DNA from: Halomonas sp. SpR8 | Lineage (GTDB): Bacteria > Pseudomonadota > Gammaproteobacteria > Pseudomonadales > Halomonadaceae | NCBI RefSeq assembly: GCF_031010195.1 | Contig: NZ_JAUAMC010000006.1 | Location: 237,876 to 301,875, forward strand | Length of the DNA: 64,000 nucleotides | Direction of reading: 5' to 3' | Shown here: positions 45,557 through 53,801 of the stretch, one piece after another | How the letters are laid out: every line of letters starts with the position of its first letter | How positions within the stretch are numbered: the stretch's first letter is position 1 | The notes under the pieces: generated by a model | What the model saw: the letters and a program-made list of their open reading frames with translations, nothing else | Told to the model about the DNA's origin: nothing | Database searches by the model: none | Program-made: the position numbers and the translations under genes

Positions 45557-47721
45557 ACGGTCTGTTAACTCGACTCAATGCCATCGCTCAGCGTGCAGCG
45601 CAGCGCAGCGATGTGGTGATCGCCAGCTTCATTGTGCTGGCGGTCGTCATGATGATTATTCCGCTGCCGACCGCCCTAGTGGATGCTCTGATTGGTATCA
45701 ATATTGGTTTTAGTCTGCTGATACTGATTGTCGCCTTCTATATTTCCCACCCTGTCGACTATTCGTCGCTGCCTCCGATCATTCTATTGGCAACACTGTT
45801 TCGCTTGGCACTGTCAATTAGCACCACGCGCTTAATCTTGCTAGAGGGGTATGCCGGTCAGATGGTGTCTGCCTTCGGCAACTTCGTTATCGCTGGCGAG
45901 GTAGTGATTGGTCTCGTGGTTTTCCTGATCATCACCATAGCCCAGTTCTTGGTCATCACTAAAGGCGCTGAGCGAGTCGCCGAAGTGGCTGCCCGCTTCA
46001 TACTGGATGCCATGCCTGGTAAGCAGATGAGTATTGACAATGATCTGCGCAACGGCGACATCGATGCGGGAGAAGCGCGTGCTCGTCGTCAGCGCTTGGA
46101 GCGCGAAAGTCAGTTGTATGGCTCCATGGATGGTGCCATGAAGTTCGTTAAGGGTGATGCTATCGCGAGTTTGGTGATTCTATGCGTCAACTTGATCGGG
46201 GGTCTGCTGATTGGAATGCTCAAGCGTGACATGGCATTCGGTGAGGCTGTGAACACCTATTCGCTGCTAACTGTCGGCGATGGGCTCATTGCTCAGATCC
46301 CGGCGCTGCTCATTGCAGTCGGCGCTGGTACCGTGGTGACACGGGTTAATTCTGATCAGGCTGGTGATCTCGGCAGTGAGATCATTGCACAGTTGGGCAA
46401 TAACGCGCGGGCGTTGGAATTAACTGCCGCTGTCCTCTTTTTTGCCGCCTTTATTCCTGGATTCGCCACTACCGTGTTTTTAGTACTGGCTGCTGGCCTC
46501 GGTGTGGCGGCATGGTACGTTCGGCGCCAAGCTAGGCTTGATGAGAGCGACGGAGAAGAGGCTGTTGAAGTAGTCAGTGACGCCGATGAAGCGATATCAG
46601 CGCCCTCCATGTCAGCGGACTCAGTGCCGGATCCGCTAGCAGAAGAGGCTTTTTCGACGGCAGGGTATCGTCTGGTGGTCTCGCTGGATACCGCCCTGGG
46701 AGACGCTTTATCGCTCGACGAGCTGCGCGGCTTGCTGAACGCTACTCGACAGCGTGTGGGTCTGGAGCTCGGCGTCGAGATACCGGATGTCGGCGTACGG
46801 GTATTGCCGACAATGCAGGCGCAACATATTAGCATCGAACTCGATGAAGTGCCGGTTCTAGAAGGCGACATACCCGCTGGGCGAGTATTGCTTGACGACG
46901 ACCCTATCCATCTGAAATTGCTGGATGTCGAGTACCATGAGCATCCGCCGTTAAGTGGCCGTGCGCCGGGCCTTTGGGTAGACGGTAATGAGCTAGCGCG
47001 TCTTGAGGAGTCGAGCATTGGTTACCGGACGGTCGAACGAGTTCTTTGTGACTGTTTGGAGCGAGTGCTGGGGCGCTACGCAGGAGAGTTCATCGGCATT
47101 CAAGAAACTCGGGCTTTATTGTCGCGCATGGAGCGGGATTATGCGGAGCTGGTCGGTGAAGCGATAAGAGTAGTGTCGTTGCAAAAGATGTCTGACGTGT
47201 TACGTCGACTAGTGGAAGATGGCGTGCCCCTTCGTGCTCTGCGCACCATCCTTGAGGCGATGGTGACATGGGGAGGGCAGGAGCAAAACGTAGTACGCCT
47301 AGTGGAACGGATTCGTGCCGCTCTGGCACGCCAGATATGCCATCGCTACGCACGGGCTGACAGGGTGCTGCCAGCCTGGGTGATTACACGCCAGCTAGAG
47401 GAGGTGGTTCGGACCTCGCTGCGGAGTTCTGGTGGCGGTACTCGCAACGGGGGCCTGCCGATACGCTTGTCACGGTCGCTGAACGGTTGGTTCCAACAAC
47501 GTTTGGGCGAGCTTGATGCAGATGTGGCACCGGTGATCATTACGTCCAGTGATATTCGTCCGGTGTTGCAACAATGGGCCAATCGCTACCAACTGGACCT
47601 ACCGGTCATTGCGTGGCAGGAAGTCGCCTCGGAATTCAATCTGCATGTGCTGGCGCAGGTAAAAATACCGGCACCATCCCCGCGAGACGCCAATCAGACG
47701 GCTGGCACCTCGGATGAGTGA
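45553..47721 (+). CDS. sctV: T3SS export gate protein SctV
   Basis: A 722-residue protein of the SctV/HrcV/FlhA family. The N-terminal membrane domain (residues ~20-330) has the FHIPEP-type core: FRLALSISTTRLIL, FIVLTKGAERVAEVAARF-like and the MPGKQMSIDNDLRNGDID loop near residue 156. The C-terminal cytosolic domain (~365-700) forms the nonameric ring that receives chaperone-cargo complexes. The family-typical length is about 690-700. It is the strongest single marker that this is a T3SS rather than another secretion system. Confidence 0.95.
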   Translation: MNGLLTRLNAIAQRAAQRSDVVIASFIVLAVVMMIIPLPTALVDALIGINIGFSLLILIVAFYISHPVDYSSLPPIILLATLFRLALSISTTRLILLEGYAGQMVSAFGNFVIAGEVVIGLVVFLIITIAQFLVITKGAERVAEVAARFILDAMPGKQMSIDNDLRNGDIDAGEARARRQRLERESQLYGSMDGAMKFVKGDAIASLVILCVNLIGGLLIGMLKRDMAFGEAVNTYSLLTVGDGLIAQIPALLIAVGAGTVVTRVNSDQAGDLGSEIIAQLGNNARALELTAAVLFFAAFIPGFATTVFLVLAAGLGVAAWYVRRQARLDESDGEEAVEVVSDADEAISAPSMSADSVPDPLAEEAFSTAGYRLVVSLDTALGDALSLDELRGLLNATRQRVGLELGVEIPDVGVRVLPTMQAQHISIELDEVPVLEGDIPAGRVLLDDDPIHLKLLDVEYHEHPPLSGRAPGLWVDGNELARLEESSIGYRTVERVLCDCLERVLGRYAGEFIGIQETRALLSRMERDYAELVGEAIRVVSLQKMSDVLRRLVEDGVPLRALRTILEAMVTWGGQEQNVVRLVERIRAALARQICHRYARADRVLPAWVITRQLEEVVRTSLRSSGGGTRNGGLPIRLSRSLNGWFQQRLGELDADVAPVIITSSDIRPVLQQWANRYQLDLPVIAWQEVASEFNLHVLAQVKIPAPSPRDANQTAGTSDE

Positions 47722-47760
47722 AAAAATCGATAACAATATATTTCAGCATGGAGCCAACCT

Positions 47761-49116
47761 GTGAAGGCAGCACTGTACATGACAACGCTCGGTTCTAGAG
47801 CGATGTCCCAAGGTCTTAACCGAGGTGTGATGGTCCACGTTCTGACGCCTCTGATGCTACTGTTGATGTTGACGATGATGAGTGGTCATGCGCAGGCCCA
47901 ATCCGGTGAGCGTGCTCTCAGTCTGGAGGTTGGGCAAGGGCGCATTTTACGGTTCGGCCAGGATGTGGCTTCTGTGTTCGTTGCTAACCCGGAGGTTGCC
48001 GATGTTCAGGTGGTGTCACCAGGTGTTATTTATTTATTCGGCAAGCAGTATGGTGATACCAACCTCATCGCGCTTGGCCCTGACGACAGTACCGAAGCCT
48101 CCATACGCCTAGAGGTCAGTGATAGCGCTCAGGGAGCTAATCGGGCTTTACACGCCGCCGATGCTGACACGCCGATTCATCTGCGGATGGCTGGTAACCA
48201 GTTGGTGGCCGAAGGAAAAAATCAGAGTGTCAAAGGTGCCCTTGTCACTCAAGCCACACTTGATCGCCAGGCGCCGGGAGAGGGCGCGGCGCTGAATAAC
48301 TCCACCTACGAGGGTGCCACTCAGATTAATCTGCGCGTTCGTTTTGCCGAGGTGGCCCGTGAGGAGTTGTTGGAGTATGGCGTCAGTTGGAGCGCTCTGA
48401 TCAACAACGGTTCACTCTCAGTGGGTGTTCTCCCAGGTTCCATGGCCAATGCCTCGTTTGGCACCGTGGGCAGCGGAGTGGATGGCGTCGATGGTCTACT
48501 CCAGGCGTTGCAGCAGAACAACCTGCTGCAGATTCTCGCGGAGCCCAACATTACTGCTGTTACCGGCGAAACCGCCAGCTTTCTGGCTGGGGGGGAAATC
48601 CCCATTCCGGTACCGGTCGGCAATGAACTGGTCGGCATTGAGTATAAGCAGTTCGGGGTATCGCTAATGTTTACGCCGGTCCTGTTGCCTAACGAACGCA
48701 TATCGTTAGAGGTACGACCGGAGGTCAGCAGCTTGACAAGCAGCGGTGTCGAGATCGGTGGCACTAGCGTGCCGGGGTTGCAGGTGCGCCGCGCGGATAC
48801 CGTGGTTGAAGTGGCAAGTGGTCAGACCTTTGCTATCGCCGGGCTATTCCAGCGTGATGCCTCCAACGCCATTGAGCGGGTGCCTGTATTGGGTGACCTG
48901 CCGATCCTTGGAAATCTGTTTCGGTCACGTCGTTTTCAGCGCAATGAGACCGAACTCGTTATTCTGATCACTCCTTATATTGTCGAGCCAGTGACTCAAC
49001 CATTACGTACGCCGTTGGCTCAAGGGCGGGCTGATAACGGCCAATTGCAGATTAATGGCGAAGCCCTCCCCCGGCAGACGATGCGGGACGATCCCTTCGG
49101 CTTCTATCTACAGTAA
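47761..49116 (+). CDS. Tad-pilus-type secretin (RhcC2/CpaC-like) of the T3SS
   Basis: A 451-residue outer-membrane secretin. A signal peptide (~45 residues, ending AQAQ) precedes the pilus-secretin N domain (residues ~55-120: LEVGQGRILRF, VFVANPEVADVQVVSPG, YGDTNLIAL) and the secretin core (~180-420: LLQALQQNNLLQILAEPNIT, IPIPVP, VPVLGDLPILGNLFRS). This is the CpaC/RcpA architecture of Tad pili, lacking the N0-N1 domains of ordinary SctC. The missing T3SS N domains are encoded separately at 50454. Such a two-gene secretin is the rhizobial RhcC1/RhcC2 arrangement. Start is GTG 47761 with GGAG 7 bases upstream. Confidence 0.88.
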   Translation: MKAALYMTTLGSRAMSQGLNRGVMVHVLTPLMLLLMLTMMSGHAQAQSGERALSLEVGQGRILRFGQDVASVFVANPEVADVQVVSPGVIYLFGKQYGDTNLIALGPDDSTEASIRLEVSDSAQGANRALHAADADTPIHLRMAGNQLVAEGKNQSVKGALVTQATLDRQAPGEGAALNNSTYEGATQINLRVRFAEVAREELLEYGVSWSALINNGSLSVGVLPGSMANASFGTVGSGVDGVDGLLQALQQNNLLQILAEPNITAVTGETASFLAGGEIPIPVPVGNELVGIEYKQFGVSLMFTPVLLPNERISLEVRPEVSSLTSSGVEIGGTSVPGLQVRRADTVVEVASGQTFAIAGLFQRDASNAIERVPVLGDLPILGNLFRSRRFQRNETELVILITPYIVEPVTQPLRTPLAQGRADNGQLQINGEALPRQTMRDDPFGFYLQ

Positions 49117-49132
49117 GAGCGAGGAGCACGTG

Positions 49133-49549
49133 ATGATAACGATAAAGTATCAGGCTATTTGGCGGCTAGTGCCTCTGCTCCTGTTGCTGGGAGGGTGTTC
49201 TTCATCAATGGGACCGATGTCTTGGGATACGGGCTACCAAGCGACTGGCGTCGACGATAATACCGAAGAGGGGCTTTTGCTTGCTCCTCATCTCTGTCAT
49301 TTGCCGGCCACAAAGACTGGAATCGTGACCCTACCTCCAGGATGTGCGAACGATCTTAATCTGCAGTTCATGGTTGAACGGCCGCGGGATCTGCTGCACG
49401 GACGAGACATGGGCCCGTCGAGTGCGGAGCCGTTGGCCCGAGCGGCTCGGGAGCGGCTCTCTGATCGCGAGCACAGTCAGCGGCGGCGACAACGACTGAA
49501 GGAAGAGGCGAGGGGAGGGGGCAGCCATGCCACGACGAGCGATATGTAG
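49133..49549 (+). CDS. CpaD-like Tad lipoprotein associated with the T3SS secretin
   Basis: A 138-residue lipoprotein. The lipobox LLLLGGC gives Cys at residue ~22. The conserved CpaD-type block LPPGCANDLNLQFMVERPRD (residues ~74-93) followed by GRDMGPSSAEPLARAARERL is present. CpaD proteins help build Tad secretin channels. It follows the CpaC-like secretin by 16 bp, as cpaD follows cpaC in Tad loci. GAGGAG lies 6 bases before ATG 49133. It shows that the OM module was taken over with its accessory protein. Confidence 0.82.
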   Translation: MITIKYQAIWRLVPLLLLLGGCSSSMGPMSWDTGYQATGVDDNTEEGLLLAPHLCHLPATKTGIVTLPPGCANDLNLQFMVERPRDLLHGRDMGPSSAEPLARAARERLSDREHSQRRRQRLKEEARGGGSHATTSDM

Positions 49550-49560
49550 CTGTCGCCTCA

Positions 49561-50340
49561 TTAATATCCGGCGAGCCCGATGGCACGAGCCTGTTCGCCA
49601 GTGTCGGGCAAGACACGAATCTGCTGGGCTTGTTCGATTAGTGATTGGCGCTGTGTTGCTGGCATATCGGGAATTTCGATCGTTTCTGCCAGTTGGGTAT
49701 CGCCAGCTAATACCAGAATCAGAATCAGACTATGGAAATGGCGATCCTCGGCCAGAGGGGAAGATGCGACATCGCGTATTTGGGCTACTGCAGCGTCGTG
49801 CTGTCCAGCCAAGGACTGGGCCAGCGCCAAGTTGGTCTGTGCGTCGGGTACGTTTGGTGACAGGTCTGCTGCGCGCGAAAAGGAAGAGACTGCGGTTTCG
49901 CTCTTGCCCAGCAAAGCCTGAGCGGCGCCCAAGCGGCTCCAGGCAGTGGGTGTGTCGAGTGCCGGTGCTGCCTTGCGTAGGTTGCGCAACGCGCTTTCGA
50001 CCTTGTCGAGCCGAAGTTGGGTCGATCCAAGACCGAGCAGGGCCGTTGGGGCGTCGATGTTCTTTTCCAGTGCGGCCCGATACGAACGCAAGGCTCCCTG
50101 CAGGTCGCCGCTAGCGAGTCGCGCGTCGCCGAGGCGGACGTTGATATCGACGTCTTCATTCGATAGCTCGGCTGCACGCTCATAGAGAGTGGTTGCGGTG
50201 GCATAGTCACCTTGGGCAGCGATGTCATCGGCCAAAGACAATAATCGAGACTCTTCGGCTTGCTCAGTCGTGGTCGCGCAGGCAACTAGCAACGAGCAGG
50301 ACAACAGGGTGGGAAGGCGTATGCAGTATCGCATCGACAT
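49561..50340 (-). CDS. TadD-like TPR lipoprotein
   Basis: A 259-residue protein with lipobox LLVAC (Cys at residue ~21) and at least four TPR units (residues ~37-200; DDIAAQGDYATATTLYERAAEL, LGDARLASGDLQGALRSYRAAL and others). It resembles TadD, a lipoprotein needed for Tad pilus biogenesis. It is the only T3SS-island apparatus gene on the minus strand, placed between the CpaD-like gene and rhcC1-like gene. I chose the start at 50340 (MSMRYC), which has GGAG 6 bases upstream; an in-frame ATG at 50352 lacks one. Confidence 0.8.
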   Translation of the reverse strand: MSMRYCIRLPTLLSCSLLVACATTTEQAEESRLLSLADDIAAQGDYATATTLYERAAELSNEDVDINVRLGDARLASGDLQGALRSYRAALEKNIDAPTALLGLGSTQLRLDKVESALRNLRKAAPALDTPTAWSRLGAAQALLGKSETAVSSFSRAADLSPNVPDAQTNLALAQSLAGQHDAAVAQIRDVASSPLAEDRHFHSLILILVLAGDTQLAETIEIPDMPATQRQSLIEQAQQIRVLPDTGEQARAIGLAGY

Positions 50341-50453
50341 TGGACGCTCCATGATACGCCTTGTGGCGCATGGTAGAAAAAAGTGGGTGCTCTATGTTTA
50401 AGAGTATTGAGCCACCGAACCTGGAGCTCGTCAACTGGGGCCGAGGTCGCGTG

Positions 50454-51101
50454 ATGTGCAGGTTTTGTATGTTTTTAAGGCTGGCTAGAGAGCCTACCAA
50501 GCGTCAGCTATTACCCATATTGCCATGCATTAAAGGTGGACTTTTTATGGTCTACGTCATGCTGCTATTGCCTGCCGTAACGTGGGCGGCTGACGAGTCG
50601 AATGGGGCCGCTGAATGGATGGAGCACGAATATCGCTATTTGATTGTCGAGCAAGATGTTCAAGATGTGTTGAAGGAGTTTGGCAGGAATCTCGCACTCC
50701 CTATGGAGGTTTCTCAGCGGGTCGAAGGTGATGTTCGTGGGGATATAAAAGCCGAGACTGCCAGGGGGTTTCTCGAACAGGTGTGTGCCGCCAATGATCT
50801 AGCGTGGTTCTTCGATGGTGGTGTGTTGCATGTTGCCACGCGGGAAGAAATGACACAGCAATCATTCGAGCTGACTGACATCGATAGCCAGCGATTGATG
50901 GAGGATATTGAAGGCTCAAGTATTGGCGACCCTATGCGATCCAGGCTTGTGAATGGTGGTGATACGTTACAAGTATGGGGTATGAAAGCCTGGGTCGACG
51001 ATGTGGCGCAGCGCGTCGAGCGCTTGCGTCAGCCGGCGCCCAGCAGCGGTGGTGGAGTGACGGTATTTCGAGGCAGTATTACCACGCAGACTGCCGAATG
51101 A
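50454..51101 (+). CDS. T3SS secretin N-domain protein (RhcC1/NolW-like)
   Basis: A 215-residue exported protein that holds the N0/N1-type domains of a T3SS secretin but no secretin core. The block YRYLIVEQDVQDVLKEFGRN (residues ~62-81), then FLEQVCAANDLAWFFDGGVLHVATREE, matches the N0 domain of SctC. SQRLMEDIEGSS and VWGMKAWVDDVAQRVERL match N1. The C-terminal tail is short, so the channel must come from the CpaC-like protein. I chose ATG 50454 (GAGG 7 bases upstream). A start at 50547 would give a 15-residue signal peptide with no charge; the start is uncertain. Confidence 0.8.
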   Translation: MCRFCMFLRLAREPTKRQLLPILPCIKGGLFMVYVMLLLPAVTWAADESNGAAEWMEHEYRYLIVEQDVQDVLKEFGRNLALPMEVSQRVEGDVRGDIKAETARGFLEQVCAANDLAWFFDGGVLHVATREEMTQQSFELTDIDSQRLMEDIEGSSIGDPMRSRLVNGGDTLQVWGMKAWVDDVAQRVERLRQPAPSSGGGVTVFRGSITTQTAE

Positions 51102-51129
51102 TGAGCAACCCGAATGGGAGGAAGTAGAT

Positions 51130-51315
51130 ATGGCAACGGTAGACGGAGTGAACGCCCCGAATGGCAATGAGGGACTGGGGCTCGATCAGCAAAAGAACTT
51201 TGACGAGGCTGTTGAGAATGCCAAGGTCACCGAGATTGTCGGTGAGGCCGTGAGCTCATTGGCCGTGTCGCATTTGATGGGCTATGCAAGCGATATGCTT
51301 AAAGAAGAAGGCTGA
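51130..51315 (+). CDS. Small T3SS-cluster protein, second candidate needle/pilus subunit
   Basis: A 61-residue protein with a polar N-terminus (MATVDGVNAPNGNEGLGLDQ) and one long helix (QKNFDEAVENAKVTEIVGEA to HLMGYASDMLK). GGGAGG lies upstream of the ATG. Its size and helix, and its place directly before sctI, fit a needle- or pilus-like subunit or a small chaperone. No family is recognised by eye. It ends 49 bp before the sctI start. Confidence 0.55.
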   Translation: MATVDGVNAPNGNEGLGLDQQKNFDEAVENAKVTEIVGEAVSSLAVSHLMGYASDMLKEEG

Positions 51316-51364
51316 GCGAGTGGCCGATAATTCGGTCAAAAATACCAGCGAAGGAGCCTAGATT

Positions 51365-51760
51365 ATGATTCCTACAACGACGATAGGCGCTGCGACCCCT
51401 CCTGGCGGGGGCGGCACAGAGGCGCTGGCGGCGCAGAACCTATTCGAACACATGGCGCAGCAATCTGGGGTGACGCTGCAGGCGACCACCCCTGCCGAGT
51501 TGGGCACCAGTATTTTGAATTCACTGGAGGGTCCTCTCGACAAGGTGCAGAACTTCTCCAACAAGTTGCAGGACAGTGATGCCATGCGCCCCTCTGGCGG
51601 CGAAGATGTGGCGGGAGAAGGTGGGCTAGAGGATATGCAGTTTGACCGCATGCTCGAATCATTCTCCACCATGTTCGATCACGCGACCTTGACGAAGCTG
51701 ATGTCGTCTTGTGCTTCTCAAATGTCCGGCGCTTGCAAAACCCTGCTACGAGGACAGTGA
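51365..51760 (+). CDS. sctI: T3SS inner rod-like protein SctI (NolB/HrpB position)
   Basis: A 131-residue protein, the first of an unbroken run to sctU. The Gly/Thr/Pro-rich N-terminus looks like an unfolded secretion signal. The C-terminal ~60 residues are helical (DMQFDRMLESFSTMFDHATL, then LTKLMSSCASQM), as in SctI rod proteins that end near the SctRST channel. AAGGAG lies 8 bases before the ATG. The rhizobial equivalent in this position is NolB (NopB). The call rests mainly on position and helix pattern. Confidence 0.65.
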   Translation: MIPTTTIGAATPPGGGGTEALAAQNLFEHMAQQSGVTLQATTPAELGTSILNSLEGPLDKVQNFSNKLQDSDAMRPSGGEDVAGEGGLEDMQFDRMLESFSTMFDHATLTKLMSSCASQMSGACKTLLRGQ

Positions 51761-51763
51761 CAC

Positions 51764-52570
51764 TTGCTTTCCAATCAACGCATGACGGGACCCTGGCTGA
51801 ATGCCGTGCGGCTTCTGGCGGTCGTGGCTATGTCGCTTTTGCTTCAGGCATGTGACACGGAGCTCTACACCGATCTTAGCGAGCGTGAAGCCAATGTTAT
51901 GGTAGCGAGCCTAGCGCGGCATGGTATACCAGCAAATCGGGTGGTTCAGGAAGAAGGTGGTATGACTGTCACCATCGACGAGGATCATTTTTCGGAGGCG
52001 ATCAGTGTTCTTGATCGCCTGGGTCTCCCGGGACAGACGTTTTCTAATCTTAATGAAGTCTTTGAAAGCAATAGTTTGGTGTCCTCGCCGGTACAGGAGC
52101 GCGCGAAGATGATCTATGCCCTCAGCGAAGAGCTCTCCCATACGGTATCGCAAATCGACGGAGTGCTCTCAGCTCGAGTGCATGTCGTTCTGTCCGACAA
52201 CGATCTGCTGGAAAAGAACAGTACGCCGTCGTCGGCTTCGGTATTTATCCGCCATTCGCCCTCTCTCGAGATCGATCCCATGATCCCAAGGATCAAGACG
52301 CTGGTTGCCAATGGCATCTCGGGGCTTGATTACGAAAGCGTCTCGGTGGTTCCGGTCGCCGCGATCACCCTCGAGGTGCCGGTCGGCGAGGCACAGGCAC
52401 CTTTGCACTCGTTTCTTGGTATCGCCATGCCGGCCTCCAGCGTGACGCGCGCTGTTTGGCTCTTCAGCATATTGTTGGCGCTCGTCCTGGGATTGTCAGG
52501 TGCTCTGGGTTGGCTGCTCTGGCGGAAGCGGCAACGTGGCACCTATGACTTGAAGGAAACACCGCCATGA
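51764..52570 (+). CDS. sctJ: T3SS inner-membrane lipoprotein ring SctJ
   Basis: A 268-residue lipoprotein of the YscJ/HrcJ/FliF family. The lipobox LLLQAC gives the lipid-bearing Cys at residue ~30, and the mature protein begins CDTELYTDLSEREANVM. Two ring-building motifs are followed by a C-terminal membrane helix (~230-252, LFSILLALVLGLSGALGWLLW). I chose the TTG at 51764, which has GAGGA 8 bases upstream, over ATG 51782, which has none. It forms the inner ring with SctD. Confidence 0.92.
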   Translation: MLSNQRMTGPWLNAVRLLAVVAMSLLLQACDTELYTDLSEREANVMVASLARHGIPANRVVQEEGGMTVTIDEDHFSEAISVLDRLGLPGQTFSNLNEVFESNSLVSSPVQERAKMIYALSEELSHTVSQIDGVLSARVHVVLSDNDLLEKNSTPSSASVFIRHSPSLEIDPMIPRIKTLVANGISGLDYESVSVVPVAAITLEVPVGEAQAPLHSFLGIAMPASSVTRAVWLFSILLALVLGLSGALGWLLWRKRQRGTYDLKETPP

Positions 52571-53217
52571 CGACTGATAGTGAGCAGTTTGCCCCATGGC
52601 AAGCGTTTATTGAGGAACCGACGCAGTATGTCGCCCTGAAATGGCTATGCGCCGAACTGGAAAGCGTGGCCGACGATACTACCCAGGCAGCCTTGGCGCG
52701 ACATCCACGCTTCCAACAGCGCCTGGGAGAACAGTTAGCGCGCCGGCATGGCTTGTTGCCGCCCGAAGCGTTACCTGTGCCAGAGGTGAACGATTTGGTG
52801 CTATTCAAGTTGCCGCCCGAAGCCGGTGAGGATCTGGTGCGCTACTGCGGCATGATTTGCCACGCCAGGGCGTTCGTACACGAAATTCGCGCAACTCGCG
52901 TTGTCGAGCTTAAGCAGCGCTTCGGCGAGCTGCCGTACAGAGCTGCGTTGAGTAATCGCGACGTGGCGCTTCACCGTCATAAATATGCCGATGACGATGC
53001 TTTGGAGCATGCCGTGAAACGCGATGGCTCCGCCTGTCTTGCTGCTTGGATGGCGAGGCAGTCGGCCGGGGTTACTGATTGGCTGCGTCTAGGCGTGTTG
53101 GGAAACCCTTGTCGAGCTGACGCCGAGCCCAGTGAGGAGGTGCATGAACATGGGCCTGACATCGTGCGTCGTGCGTCGGCGTTCATGATTGAACACGTCG
53201 TGGAGGAGACAGAGTGA
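52567..53217 (+). CDS. sctK: T3SS accessory cytosolic protein SctK (NolU/HrpD-like)
   Basis: A 216-residue cytosolic protein between sctJ and sctL, the place of nolU/hrpD. It has a helical pattern and the block RHGLLPPEALPVPEVNDLVLF near residue 60. SctK contacts SctQ in sorting platforms and links them to SctD. The start overlaps the sctJ stop by 4 bases and the stop overlaps the sctL start. The call rests on position, size and general features more than motifs. Confidence 0.75.
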   Translation: MTTDSEQFAPWQAFIEEPTQYVALKWLCAELESVADDTTQAALARHPRFQQRLGEQLARRHGLLPPEALPVPEVNDLVLFKLPPEAGEDLVRYCGMICHARAFVHEIRATRVVELKQRFGELPYRAALSNRDVALHRHKYADDDALEHAVKRDGSACLAAWMARQSAGVTDWLRLGVLGNPCRADAEPSEEVHEHGPDIVRRASAFMIEHVVEETE

Positions 53218-53801
53218 ACGAGTTACCGCCGTATCCGGGAAAAACTATTCTGAAGGCAGCGGAGGCCGCTGCCTGGATCGACGGTTACGCCTTTCTCGAA
53301 CAAGTACGACGGCAAGCCGACGGCATCGCGGATGAGGCCCGCCGCACTTCAGAGAAGGCCTACTTAGAGGGCTTTGAAGAAGGTCGGCAGGCTGGGGAGA
53401 CACAGGCTGCAGAGCTGCTGACGCGAACGACGCAACACGTGAAAACGTATTTGGCGGGGCTGGATCAATCGATGGCCGACCTTTGTTTGCAGATGGTGCG
53501 ACGCATACTGGGTGAGTTCGATGATGCCGAGTTGATCGGTTATTGCGTGCGTCAAGCGCTCGACGAATATCGCCATGACATGGCGGTAACGGTGCGCGTT
53601 GCGCCGGATATGGTTGCCCAAGTTGAGGCTATATTGGCGGAGAGAGACGGCTCCCTGGATTGTCATGTGGAGGGTGATGCCCAACTGGATGCGAGGCAGT
53701 GTCTGCTAGTCAGCCCTGTGGCAGTGGTCGACGTGGGAGTGGACGCACAACTGAAGGTGTTGCGTGAGGCGCTGTTCGACCATGATGCAGGGAGAACGTG
53801 A
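53214..53801 (+). CDS. sctL: T3SS ATPase stator SctL (NolV/HrpE-like)
   Basis: A 195-residue FliH/YscL-type protein. The N-terminal half is an extended helix (LEQVRRQADGIADEARRTSE; YLEGFEEGRQAGETQAAELL) and the C-terminal half a compact domain (VTVRVAPDMVAQVEAILAER). It connects the SctN ATPase to SctQ. Start is GTG 53214 with GGAGGAG 5 bases upstream. The stop (TGA) shares its last A with the sctN ATG. Confidence 0.87.
   Translation: MNELPPYPGKTILKAAEAAAWIDGYAFLEQVRRQADGIADEARRTSEKAYLEGFEEGRQAGETQAAELLTRTTQHVKTYLAGLDQSMADLCLQMVRRILGEFDDAELIGYCVRQALDEYRHDMAVTVRVAPDMVAQVEAILAERDGSLDCHVEGDAQLDARQCLLVSPVAVVDVGVDAQLKVLREALFDHDAGRT

Noticed and set aside
47761..50352. A complete Tad pilus locus
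   Set aside because: No TadA ATPase, TadB/TadC, prepilin peptidase or Flp pilin gene is present; only outer-membrane parts occur, embedded among T3SS genes.
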